Positions 1 to 5,910 of a stretch of DNA of 6,072 nt are shown piece by piece (within the stretch, counting starts at the first letter, position 1; each line of letters starts with the position of its first letter). A program made the position numbers and the translations under genes. The notes below the pieces were generated by a model. It ran no database searches, was not told the DNA's origin, and worked only from the letters and a program-made list of their open reading frames with translations. The stretch is from Acidobacteriaceae bacterium (GTDB lineage: Bacteria > Acidobacteriota > Terriglobia > Terriglobales > Acidobacteriaceae), in assembly GCA_003165855.1 (NCBI GenBank), contig PMXH01000026.1, positions 1 through 6,072 of the forward strand, given 5' to 3'.

Positions 1-131
1 AAAACTAATTCCAGTTTGCTGTCGCAGCGCGTGACGAGCGTGCGGACTTCCTCAGCTGCCTTGCCGGTGAATCGGCCTTCGAGCCGGCATACTAAAGCAC
101 CGTCTGATTCTTCCGTTTGGACACGTAGCAT
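1..131 (-). CDS. N-terminal part of a STAS-like (anti-sigma-factor-antagonist type) protein, cut by the window edge
   Basis: This reading frame starts at ATG 131 and runs open to the left edge, giving 43 visible residues that begin MLRVQTEESDGALVCRLEGR and continue through FTGKAAEEVRTLVTRC to KLELV. A short beta strand, a 'LEGR(F/L)TG' turn, an amphipathic helix and a new hydrophobic strand is how STAS/SpoIIAA-like folds begin. I recall similar short proteins starting MLR(V/I) from acidobacterial genomes. The start is supported by a Shine-Dalgarno-like AAGAGGGG (138-145) six bases upstream. A strong sigma-54 promoter (187-203) lies about 45 nt further upstream of the predicted 5' end of the message. 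The C-terminal half with the diagnostic D-S-S/G motif is outside the window, so STAS membership is inferred from the N-terminus only. The role is probably a small cytoplasmic regulatory switch protein; its partner is unknown. Confidence 0.6.
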   Translation of the reverse strand, partial: MLRVQTEESDGALVCRLEGRFTGKAAEEVRTLVTRCDSKLELV

Positions 132-137
132 GAAGGG

Positions 138-145
138 CCCCTCTT
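138..145 (-). promoter_or_regulatory. Ribosome binding site of the left-edge STAS-like gene
   Basis: AAGAGGGG on the minus strand lies six bases before ATG 131. It fixes the start of the partial gene and places it within the leader transcribed from the sigma-54 promoter at 187-203. Confidence 0.6.
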
Positions 146-186
146 ACATCTGTTAGCCGCCTCAAATCGCTGGCCATAGTCATTCC

Positions 187-203
187 TTGCAGGTGTTTTG
201 CCA
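187..203 (-). promoter_or_regulatory. Sigma-54 (RpoN) -24/-12 promoter
   Basis: The minus strand reads TGGCAAAACACCTGCAA. Compared with the TGGCAC-N5-TTGCA consensus it has the -24 TGGCA, the invariant GG (202-201) and GC (190-189) separated by exactly ten bases, and a -12 box CTGCA that differs from the ideal at one position. Transcription should start about 12 nt past the GC, near position 177, leaving a leader of roughly 45 nt before ATG 131. It lies between a sigma-54 activator gene and a STAS-like gene in the same orientation, where such a promoter would be expected. The motif is seen directly; its activity is inferred. Confidence 0.7.
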
Positions 204-226
204 TGGACCCTTAGCGCAACCGATTG

Positions 227-247
227 AGACTAAACGGTCTTTCAGAC
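227..247. repeat. Small overlapping inverted repeats AGAC/GTCT/AGAC
   Basis: On the plus strand AGAC (227-230), GTCT (237-240) and AGAC (244-247) form two overlapping inverted repeats with spacers of six and three bases. They lie about 50-70 bp upstream of the predicted sigma-54 start site. The arms are only 4 bp, so this may be chance. An auxiliary regulator site is possible. Confidence 0.25.
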
Positions 248-252
248 GTAGG

Positions 253-272
253 CTGCCGTTAAGAACGGGCAG
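253..272. promoter_or_regulatory. Imperfect inverted repeat, candidate upstream activator site
   Basis: On the plus strand CTGCCGTT (253-260) and AACGGGCAG (264-272) flank a 3-nt spacer. They are complementary over eight pairs with one extra G in the right arm. The centre is about 85 bp upstream of the predicted sigma-54 transcription start, which is a usual distance for dimeric enhancer-binding proteins with a Fis-type HTH. The flanking activator gene makes it a natural candidate binding site. An alternative is an RNA hairpin in the activator's 3' untranslated region, but no T-tract follows, so it is not a convincing terminator. Confidence 0.4.
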
Positions 273-388
273 TGCCAGCATGAGGTCAGGTTCGCGGCAA
301 CCATCAGGGAACTGAAGCAGCCGCCTGAAGGCGAGGTAGCCGGACGTCTAAAACGTGAAAAACAGGTCGGCGGAGGGGCGCTTCGCTG

Positions 389-2449
389 TCAGGCGGAATA
401 ATCAGCGCGGGTGATGTTCAGCCGGCGCATCTTGTTCTGCAGGGTGGTTCTCTTAAGCCCGAGGCGTTCTGCCGCTCCACCATTGCCGGCTATTCTTCCG
501 GACGCGCCTTTCAGAGCATCGACGATCGCCTGCCGCTCTGCTTGCTCGAAGGTCGACGCTGCCGCCGCAACAACAGTGCGGCCAGTGGATCGGTTCAGTT
601 CGGCTCGCGGTACATTCAATTCGTCCCCCGGTGTGAGGATCACGCAACGCTCAATGAAGTTCTCCAGTTCACGGATATTTCCCGGCCAATCGGCATTCAC
701 CAGAGCCTCCATCGCGGGTCTCGGGACAGATCGGATGCGCTTTTGCATACGGCGGGAGAGGCGCGATACAAAAAAGTGGACCAGGAGTTGAATGTCTTCG
801 CGCCGTTCGCGCAGCGGCGGAATTTCAATGGGAAAAACCCTCAACCTGTAAAAAAGGTCCTCGCGAAACTGATTGTTGCGGATCATACTTTCCAAATCAC
901 GATGTGTAGCCGCGATCAAACGAACATCAACCTTGATGGTCCTTGTACTTCCGAGGCGTTCAAACTCCTGTTCCTGCAGGGCGCGCAGGAGTTTCGGCTG
1001 CAAATCCATGGTGATGTCGCCGATCTCGTCGAGAAACAGAGTGCCGCGATCCGCCAGCTCAAACCGGCCTCGCTTCTGGATGAGCGCGCCGGTGAAAGCA
1101 CCCTTTTCGTGGCCGAACAGTTCACTTTCCACCAAGCCCGAAGGAATCGCCGCGCAGTTCAGGCGGACAAATGTGCGCTCTCGACGCGGGCTGAGATTAT
1201 GAAGCGCTCGGGCCACCAGCTCCTTGCCAGTACCGGTTTCGCCGTATAGCAGTACCGTGGAACTTGTTGGCGCCACGATCGCAACCTGCTCCAGCACCTT
1301 GCGGATCCCGACGCTCTTGCCGACGATATCTTCGAAGTTGTACTCAGATTCGATTTCCGATTCTAGGTAAAGCCGCTGCTCTTCCAGATCGTCGCGCGAC
1401 GCGCGGAGCCGCCCATAGGCCAGAGCATTCTCGAGGACCAGAGATGTCTGGGTGCCGATCTGCGACAGCAGGTCGCGGTCCGCCTCGTTAAACCCATCAG
1501 CCCTGCGACTGCACATGGTCAACAGGCCCAGGGGGCCATCGGCGCCCATCAGTGGTACCAGGACGGCCGAGAGGAGGGATTCAGCTCGGGACGCCTCGCG
1601 GAGAGCGGGGGGTATCTCTGCTCCACACGGTGAGTAATACTGTGGCGTCCGGAGGTGCGACCATTCGCTCCATAGCTTCGTAGGCTCGACGACAACAACC
1701 TTCTCGAGAAAGCCCTTTCCGGTCGGGAAATCGAGAAATCTACGTTCCAAACTTCCCGACTGCTTGTTAAAGAGCCACAATGACGTGAGATCGTTGCCCC
1801 AGTGCTTGCGCATCGACCCTGCCACTGCCTGAAACAGTTCATCCGCTTCCAGCTTACTGACAATATGATTGTTGATTTCCAGCAACAAGCTGAGCCGATC
1901 TCGCTGCTTCACGACCTCTCGGTGGTAAAGCTCCACGGTGTCTCTTGCCATTGCGCACTCGAGCGCGACCGCAACGTGGGAGGCTAGGGCGCTGAGCATC
2001 TCGACGTCTTCGGGGGCAAACTGCTGGCCCTGCAACTTGGGCGTCGACAGAATTCCGTAGCGTTTTTGCGCGGTCGATACTGGGAACAAGTAGGTGCTTC
2101 GTCCGGCAACTTCGGCTGCAAAAGGAGCCATGTCAGGGTGTTCCAACATTGCCAGCGACAGGTCCGGGACAAACACCGGCTTCTGTTCGTCCAGAACCTG
2201 CGCCACCGGGCCAAGGAGCAACAAATTGGCTCCACGCTTTATTGCGGGAGCGTCCGGATCTCGGTCAAATTCGAAGCTGGATAAGCTCTCCCCGTCATCG
2301 TTCAGCACGTAGAGTTCGGCCCCGTGCAATCGGGAAGTGCTGGACAGAACCCCTCGCAGACTCTGCAGAACGGCCTTCACAGTGGGCTGATCGGCTAGGG
2401 CGCTGGAGGCACCTAGCAGCATTCGATATCGATCTTCGGTGATGGTCAT
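389..2449 (-). CDS. Sigma-54-dependent transcriptional activator, GAF-GAF-AAA+-Fis HTH (FhlA-like layout)
   Basis: This 686-aa bacterial enhancer-binding protein uses ATP hydrolysis to remodel sigma-54 RNA polymerase at -24/-12 promoters. Two GAF-type sensor domains occupy about residues 20-165 and 195-345. A helical linker rich in Glu and Arg (346-372) leads to the AAA+ domain (about 374-595). The visible motifs are Walker A GETGTGKE (403-410), the sigma-54-contacting loop GAFTGA (450-455), Walker B LFLDE (D474, E475), sensor I AATHRDL (513-519), the arginine-finger region REDLFYRL (529-536) and sensor II WPGNIREL (588-595). A Fis-type helix-turn-helix covers about 635-680, with GGAAERLGLKRTTLQ as its core. 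Length and order match FhlA (E. coli FhlA is about 690 aa), but the GAF ligand cannot be read from sequence and no fhlA identity is claimed. There is no response-regulator receiver domain, so control is probably by ligand binding to the GAF domains. The start at ATG 2449 has only a weak GGAGAG about ten bases upstream. All catalytic motifs are intact. It precedes a sigma-54 promoter (187-203), the likely target. Confidence 0.95.
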   Translation of the reverse strand: MTITEDRYRMLLGASSALADQPTVKAVLQSLRGVLSSTSRLHGAELYVLNDDGESLSSFEFDRDPDAPAIKRGANLLLLGPVAQVLDEQKPVFVPDLSLAMLEHPDMAPFAAEVAGRSTYLFPVSTAQKRYGILSTPKLQGQQFAPEDVEMLSALASHVAVALECAMARDTVELYHREVVKQRDRLSLLLEINNHIVSKLEADELFQAVAGSMRKHWGNDLTSLWLFNKQSGSLERRFLDFPTGKGFLEKVVVVEPTKLWSEWSHLRTPQYYSPCGAEIPPALREASRAESLLSAVLVPLMGADGPLGLLTMCSRRADGFNEADRDLLSQIGTQTSLVLENALAYGRLRASRDDLEEQRLYLESEIESEYNFEDIVGKSVGIRKVLEQVAIVAPTSSTVLLYGETGTGKELVARALHNLSPRRERTFVRLNCAAIPSGLVESELFGHEKGAFTGALIQKRGRFELADRGTLFLDEIGDITMDLQPKLLRALQEQEFERLGSTRTIKVDVRLIAATHRDLESMIRNNQFREDLFYRLRVFPIEIPPLRERREDIQLLVHFFVSRLSRRMQKRIRSVPRPAMEALVNADWPGNIRELENFIERCVILTPGDELNVPRAELNRSTGRTVVAAAASTFEQAERQAIVDALKGASGRIAGNGGAAERLGLKRTTLQNKMRRLNITRADYSA

Positions 2450-2509
2450 GGTCCGTGAGCTCTCCGCAATTCTCGGTTTACAGATGCGAGCAACCTGGTC
2501 TTCTTACAG

Positions 2510-2519
2510 GATTGCAATC
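2510..2519. repeat. 10-bp perfect palindrome GATTGCAATC
   Basis: GATTGCAATC is a perfect palindrome about 60 bp upstream of the activator start codon. The half GATTGCA recurs on the minus strand at 2664-2670, next to the candidate -35 element. It could be an operator in the activator's leader or promoter region. A palindrome of this length can occur by chance. Confidence 0.25.
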
Positions 2520-2639
2520 TACTCGCCCTACGATCTCGCTAATCGAACTTCGGTCACGGTGCGCCATCAGATGTGCAAAGGCCGACATAGCGGTTGTCGC
2601 GAACGCGCCACTTGCTACGCCCCTATTCTTGCGCTTCTA

Positions 2640-2668
2640 AGTATCTGCCAATCATTTTCCCGCTGCAA
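2640..2668 (-). promoter_or_regulatory. Weak sigma-70-like promoter candidate for the activator gene
   Basis: On the minus strand TTGCAG (2668-2663) and GATACT (2645-2640) are separated by 17 bases. They match the -35 consensus at 3 of 6 and the -10 consensus at 4 of 6 positions. This would give a leader of roughly 180 nt before ATG 2449. The activator could equally be transcribed by read-through from the operon upstream of it. Confidence 0.22.
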
Positions 2669-2673
2669 TCAAT

Positions 2674-2715
2674 ACCCGGATGATTCCGGACGACCTTCCG
2701 ACCCTCGACCCGGGT
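2674..2715 (-). terminator. Nested inverted repeats after the lipoprotein gene, possible weak terminator or RNA-end structure
   Basis: On the plus strand CCGGA (2676-2680) and TCCGG (2685-2689) form a 5-bp stem with a 4-nt loop. ACCCGG (2674-2679) can alternatively pair with CCGGGT (2710-2715), part of the 8-bp palindrome ACCCGGGT. The structure begins about 15 nt beyond the lipoprotein stop codon. No U-tract follows in the direction of transcription, so an intrinsic terminator is doubtful. A stabilising 3' hairpin or partial attenuation before the activator gene is as likely. Confidence 0.3.
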
Positions 2716-2729
2716 TCCGCTTCAAATTC

Positions 2730-3338
2730 CTATCGTTCACTCCCCAGAGACGCGGGAACCGAAGAGAGTAGTTTGTTGATGGCTAGCTCCATAGTCCGAT
2801 TCATCTGGGACACAACCCCTGGTACGTTTCGTTGGGACACCGGTCGAGTTTCGCAAACAGCGTTGCTCCAGACCGTTGCACCGGTCGCGACTCGGGTGAT
2901 TTGGGCAGAGATTGCAACCTCGACCTTGACACCGGCTTGGTAGTCCACCTCTTCCAGCTTTTCCAACCTGCCGCTGAAAACGTAGTCGTTGTTCGGACGG
3001 CCGTCATAGATAGAGACCATGGAGAACTGACCGCCGGAGCGCAGATGGTCGACGACGGCGCTGGTCACCAGCGCACGGGGGTCCGCCGCCCACCGGTGGT
3101 ATTCGTAGAATCCGATTTCCTCTGGCGTCGTCCGGTAGACGATTGGCCCTTGCCGCAGATAAACAGGCGATTGGAATTCCCGTACCGCGATGGAGGTTCG
3201 GGTGCTTTCGGAAGCCGGATCCGGCGGAGCTGGCAAATTCAGTGTGTAATAGGCCGGGTATCTTACCTTCCCGCCACAACCGGTCAGGGCGGTTATGATC
3301 GCCAGCAGCAACGCGAGCTTGTTTAAACGTTTCTTCAT
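2730..3338 (-). CDS. ABC-type transport auxiliary lipoprotein (PqiC/YmbA-like, ABC_trans_aux family)
   Basis: This 202-aa lipoprotein is predicted to sit in the outer membrane facing the periplasm. The signal peptide has basic residues MKKRLNK, a hydrophobic core (8-18) and the lipobox LTGC with acylated Cys21. Gly rather than Asp follows the Cys, so no inner-membrane retention signal is seen in the E. coli sense. The mature part opens with YYTLNLP (30-36), a hallmark of this family. It continues with AVREF (51-55), a YLRQGPIVYRT strand (60-70), YEYHRWAADPRALV (78-91) and the FSGRLEKLEEVDY segment (121-133). Family members accompany MCE transporters; PqiC is the outer-membrane partner of PqiB in E. 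coli. The gene follows mlaD by 19 nt with a purine-rich AGGAGAGGGG ribosome site before ATG 3338, so it is very probably co-translated from the same message. Length is normal for the family. The family call is firm; the exact role here is inferred from position. Confidence 0.88.
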   Translation of the reverse strand: MKKRLNKLALLLAIITALTGCGGKVRYPAYYTLNLPAPPDPASESTRTSIAVREFQSPVYLRQGPIVYRTTPEEIGFYEYHRWAADPRALVTSAVVDHLRSGGQFSMVSIYDGRPNNDYVFSGRLEKLEEVDYQAGVKVEVAISAQITRVATGATVWSNAVCETRPVSQRNVPGVVSQMNRTMELAINKLLSSVPASLGSER

Positions 3339-3357
3339 TTCATTCCCCTCTCCTGAC

Positions 3358-4281
3358 CTATTTCGGAACCTGGCGGTCCCCGGGTTGTTTCACTCTCACC
3401 AGGCTCCAGGGACGCTGCTTCAATGAATTCGTAAACTGGTTGAGGTTGTCAGTCGCGTCGCGTAGATTTTCCACCGTGTCGCTGATCTTGGAGTCATTGG
3501 CTCGTACCATGACTTGCATCGACTGCAGCAAGCCTTTCGCCTCTTCCAGAGTGGTCTGCAATTCAGCCAGATCTTTCCGCACGGGAGCGCGCAAATCGGT
3601 CACTGTGCCATTCACATTTTGAATGGTGTCATCCGCATGCTGGCTAACCCTGGCCAGTTGGTCTGTAAGACGATCAATCTTTGGGCGCTCGTCCGCCACC
3701 AATCGATCGATGTTGTCCAGAATAGCTTGGACCTTTTTCTGATTCCGCGGCCCGGTCATCGTGTCGAGATTGGCAAGCAGATGGTTCATGTTGCCGCTGA
3801 TGTCGTTAAGTTCTCCCTGTGCCTGCGTAATCAGCGTATTCGCGCTGTCCGCAACGGTTGCCAGTTTGCCAGCGATCTCATCCAGACTGGCGCCTTCTTG
3901 TGAGGCGACGGTTGACTCTGGAGGAAGACGCTTGGCATCGATAGTGCCGGTTGTGATCGACAAGGCGGCGCTGTTCATGACGCTCACGAATCCTAGCTTG
4001 GCCACTGATTTCTCATTCAGCGGAGTGTCCTTTTTGACTTCAAGCAAAATCTCGATTCGAGTCGGATCCGTAGCCCAGGGCCGCACGGCTGTAACTTTGC
4101 CCACGTTCATACCTCCGTACAGCACGGAGGCTCCGGGCTCAAGGCCTCCGGCGTATCGCAGGTAGGTGCGATAGTGCACGGTGCCGCCGCTATACTGTGC
4201 ATTCAACAGGTAGATGACCGTGAACGCGAGTACAGCGAAGCACCCGAGGACAAAGGCACCGACCTTTGCTTCGGTGGTCAT
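3358..4281 (-). CDS. mlaD: MlaD-family MCE protein, periplasmic substrate-binding component of a lipid ABC transporter, with long helical C-terminus
   Basis: This 307-aa protein is anchored in the inner membrane by one N-terminal segment (about 6-26, VGAFVLGCFAVLAFTVIYLL). The MCE domain follows at about 33-112, with the typical VLYGGMNVGKVTAV strand-turn and a TPLNEKSVAKLG segment. Known MCE domains assemble as hexameric rings forming a lipid channel above the MlaE/MlaF engine. Residues from about 125 to 290 are heptad-like, alanine- and leucine-rich and probably alpha-helical coiled coil. The chain ends with RPWSLVRVKQPGDR, the RPW-type tail seen in many MCE proteins with helical extensions. 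E. coli MlaD is only about 180 aa, so this is the long, needle- or tunnel-forming class. ATG 4281 overlaps the mlaF stop by 4 nt (ATGA). It has a perfect AGGAGG site seven bases upstream (4289-4294), lying inside mlaF. The substrate is not determinable; phospholipid or another hydrophobe is inferred from the family. Confidence 0.92.
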   Translation of the reverse strand: MTTEAKVGAFVLGCFAVLAFTVIYLLNAQYSGGTVHYRTYLRYAGGLEPGASVLYGGMNVGKVTAVRPWATDPTRIEILLEVKKDTPLNEKSVAKLGFVSVMNSAALSITTGTIDAKRLPPESTVASQEGASLDEIAGKLATVADSANTLITQAQGELNDISGNMNHLLANLDTMTGPRNQKKVQAILDNIDRLVADERPKIDRLTDQLARVSQHADDTIQNVNGTVTDLRAPVRKDLAELQTTLEEAKGLLQSMQVMVRANDSKISDTVENLRDATDNLNQFTNSLKQRPWSLVRVKQPGDRQVPK

Positions 4282-5081
4282 GGTTTTGCCTCCTGACTTT
4301 GCACATACCGTTCCAGATAGGAAGCCAATGCCGGCGTATGCATCGGGTTGGCTGACACACGGTTGAGGAACTGCCTCACGCGTGGATTCTGGTTTGCGCG
4401 TATTTCGTCTTTTGTGCCGACTGCAAGGAACCTTCCATCGAACAGCATTGCGATCCGGTCGGCGATTCGGAAGGCGCTGTGCATCTCATGGGTGACAACA
4501 AGAGCCGTAATTTGAAAAGTCTCCTTCAGAAATACGATGAGTTCGTCCAGTTCTGCCGCCACGATGGGGTCAAGCCCTGCCGAGGGTTCGTCCAGCACTA
4601 AGATTTCGGGATCCATCGCAAGCGCCCGCGCTACTGCCGCACGCTTCTTCATGCCTCCCGAGAGTTCCTGCGGGTGCAGTTTGCCGAAATCGGCCAGGCC
4701 CACCACTGCCAACTTCAACCAAACGATCAGGTCGATCACGGAAGGAGCCAGTGCGGTGTGCTCCCGCAAAGTGAGCGCCACATTCTCTTCCAGCGAAAGT
4801 GAATTGAACAAAGCAGCGCTCTGGAAGGCCACCCCAACCGACCGTCGGAGTGTCTTCAAATCCGCCTGTGAACAGGTAGTGATGTCTGTGCCTTTGATCG
4901 AGATGCTGCCCGATTTCGGATGCTCGAGGCCAAGAATTTGCCGCAAGAGTGTGCTCTTTCCTGAACCGCTGCCCCCCAGCAGAACTGTGATCTTGCCTGG
5001 CTCGATGTCAAGGTTCAAGCCGTCGAGCACACGCCGGCCATCGTATTCCACGACCAGATCGCGCACTGAAATGATGGACAT
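4278..5081 (-). CDS. mlaF: MlaF-type ABC transporter ATP-binding protein
   Basis: This 267-aa cytoplasmic ATPase powers the MCE-type lipid transporter. All ABC motifs are present and in order: Walker A GGSGSGKST (36-44), Q-loop Gln87 in VAFQSAALFNSL, signature LSGGMKKR (140-147), Walker B LVLDEP (161-166, catalytic E165), D-loop SAGLDP and H-loop His198 in VVTHEM. The FQSAALFNSL stretch after the Q-loop and the GGMKKRAA form of the signature are typical of the MlaF/Ttg2A/MceG branch rather than of general importers. Residues after about 240 form a short C-terminal tail, a region that in E. coli MlaF reaches across the dimer. ATG 5081 abuts the mlaE stop codon with no gap, and an AGGAAAGG ribosome site lies in the end of mlaE, so translation is probably coupled. 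The length is usual for the family, and the protein looks intact. Confidence 0.95.
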   Translation of the reverse strand: MSIISVRDLVVEYDGRRVLDGLNLDIEPGKITVLLGGSGSGKSTLLRQILGLEHPKSGSISIKGTDITTCSQADLKTLRRSVGVAFQSAALFNSLSLEENVALTLREHTALAPSVIDLIVWLKLAVVGLADFGKLHPQELSGGMKKRAAVARALAMDPEILVLDEPSAGLDPIVAAELDELIVFLKETFQITALVVTHEMHSAFRIADRIAMLFDGRFLAVGTKDEIRANQNPRVRQFLNRVSANPMHTPALASYLERYVQSQEAKP

Positions 5082-5885
5082 TTAAGCCTTTCCTACGAAG
5101 TAAAAGATGGTGGTGAATATCGCGTCGGCAACGATGACCATGAACGTTGATCGCACGACCGCCGAAGTTGTCGAGCGGCCTACTGCGTCGGGCCCGCCGC
5201 GCACACGAAGTCCTTCTAGGCATCCCACGTGAGTAATGATGGTGGCGAATGCCAAACTCTTGATCATCCCGGCGACCACATCCCGCAACGCAATTGAGGT
5301 CAGCACGTATCGGAAATAGAGCACGAGACCAAGGTGCGTGCTGAAGAACATAAATAGTCCCCCGGCGAGAATGCCGAACAGCGCGGAGACGATAGTGAGA
5401 CACGGGACTGCCACCAGTGCCGCCAAATACTTTGGCGCTAACACGAACTCCACCGGCTCGAAGGCCATGACCTTAAGCGCATCGATCTCTTCCGTCACCT
5501 TCATGGTGCCAATCTCGGCTGCGAATGCAGAACCAGAGCGTCCGCTGACGGCGACTGCAGTCAGCAGCGGACCAAGTTCGCGTGTGAAGCCGAGCGCGAC
5601 CAAATCGATTACGTAGTGCAAAGCCCCGAACCGCCGCAGCTCAGATGCTCCTTGCATGGCCAGGATGAAACCGCTGCATGTCGCCAGGAGGGCAACCATC
5701 GGCAGCGCGTCAACCCCGATGTCTAGCATCTGGTGAACGGCTGCTCGCCACCGAAGTCGATTTCCAACCAGGGGCAGGGCCGCACGCATCCCGCGCAGGG
5801 TGGCCCACAATTGAATGTTCAGGCTCCCAACATAGTCGAGTTGACTGAGAGTCTCCCTGCCGGCATTTTCGAGAAAATTGGCCAT
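5082..5885 (-). CDS. mlaE: MlaE-family ABC transporter permease
   Basis: This is an inner-membrane permease of the MCE/Mla lipid transporter, 267 aa from the preferred start. Hydrophobic segments lie at about 60-78, 90-115, 150-182, 187-222 and 245-264. The family signature region runs from TRELGPLLTAVAVSGRSG (101-118) through AAEIGTMKVTEEIDAL (122-137), the coupling-helix region that contacts the ATPase. The second signature, GCLEGLRVRGGPDAVGRSTT (221-240), is also present. The frame stays open up to an ATG at 6011, but that extension lies over the STAS gene in another frame and does not resemble MlaE. I therefore prefer ATG 5885 (MANFLENAGRETL), which has GAGG seven bases upstream and lies 25 nt after the STAS stop. 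ATG 5930 (MKAFADEP) is a possible alternative without a visible ribosome site. It is followed directly by mlaF. Confidence 0.92.
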   Translation of the reverse strand: MANFLENAGRETLSQLDYVGSLNIQLWATLRGMRAALPLVGNRLRWRAAVHQMLDIGVDALPMVALLATCSGFILAMQGASELRRFGALHYVIDLVALGFTRELGPLLTAVAVSGRSGSAFAAEIGTMKVTEEIDALKVMAFEPVEFVLAPKYLAALVAVPCLTIVSALFGILAGGLFMFFSTHLGLVLYFRYVLTSIALRDVVAGMIKSLAFATIITHVGCLEGLRVRGGPDAVGRSTTSAVVRSTFMVIVADAIFTTIFYFVGKA

Positions 5886-5892
5886 CAGACCG

Positions 5893-5896
5893 CCTC
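5893..5896 (-). promoter_or_regulatory. Ribosome binding site deciding the mlaE start
   Basis: GAGG on the minus strand stands seven bases before ATG 5885. Neither upstream in-frame ATG (5930 or 6011) has a comparable site, and both would overlap the STAS reading frame. This supports the shorter, family-length MlaE. Confidence 0.45.
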
Positions 5897-5910
5897 GCAC
5901 CCAGAGTGGT

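Larger units (their letters stand above)
132..388. other. Intergenic region between the activator gene and the STAS-like gene
   Basis: This 257-bp stretch has no credible gene. It contains the ribosome binding site, the sigma-54 promoter and the inverted repeats listed separately. It also has a short CGCC-TGAA-GGCG hairpin (322-333) and, closer to the activator stop, a run of five T on the minus strand (359-363 region) that is not preceded by a stable stem. I see no clear intrinsic terminator for the activator gene. Confidence 0.6.
2450..2729. other. Intergenic region between the lipid-transport operon and the activator gene
   Basis: This 280-bp stretch has no credible gene on either strand; the open frames crossing it lack family-like sequence. 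It holds nested inverted repeats just past the lipoprotein stop, a weak sigma-70-like promoter candidate and a 10-bp palindrome, each listed separately. No -24/-12 element with the correct GG-N10-GC spacing was found here, so the activator gene itself does not look sigma-54 dependent. Confidence 0.6.

Noticed and set aside
262..278. A second -24-like element, TGGCAC, on the minus strand
   Set aside because: The -24 half is perfect, but the -12 position reads TC instead of GC at the required ten-base spacing. The element at 187-203 is clearly better.
355..388. Possible intrinsic terminator after the activator gene
   Set aside because: A short T-run exists on the minus strand but only a 3-bp stem precedes it, so it does not meet the pattern of a terminator.
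542..1249. Long plus-strand open frame of 235 codons inside the activator gene
   Set aside because: It is antisense to the conserved AAA+ and HTH region, and its translation shows no recognisable domain. It is a shadow of the GC-biased codons on the other strand.
2439..2771. Plus-strand open frame of 110 codons crossing the 2450-2729 gap
   Set aside because: There is no convincing ribosome site, no recognisable domain, and it overlaps the ends of both flanking genes on the other strand.
2832..3326. Plus-strand open frame of 164 codons over the lipoprotein gene
   Set aside because: It is antisense to a well-supported lipoprotein with signal peptide and family motifs, and has no domain of its own.
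4537..5085. Plus-strand open frame of 182 codons over mlaF
   Set aside because: It is serine- and arginine-rich low-complexity translation antisense to an intact ATPase, typical of a shadow frame.
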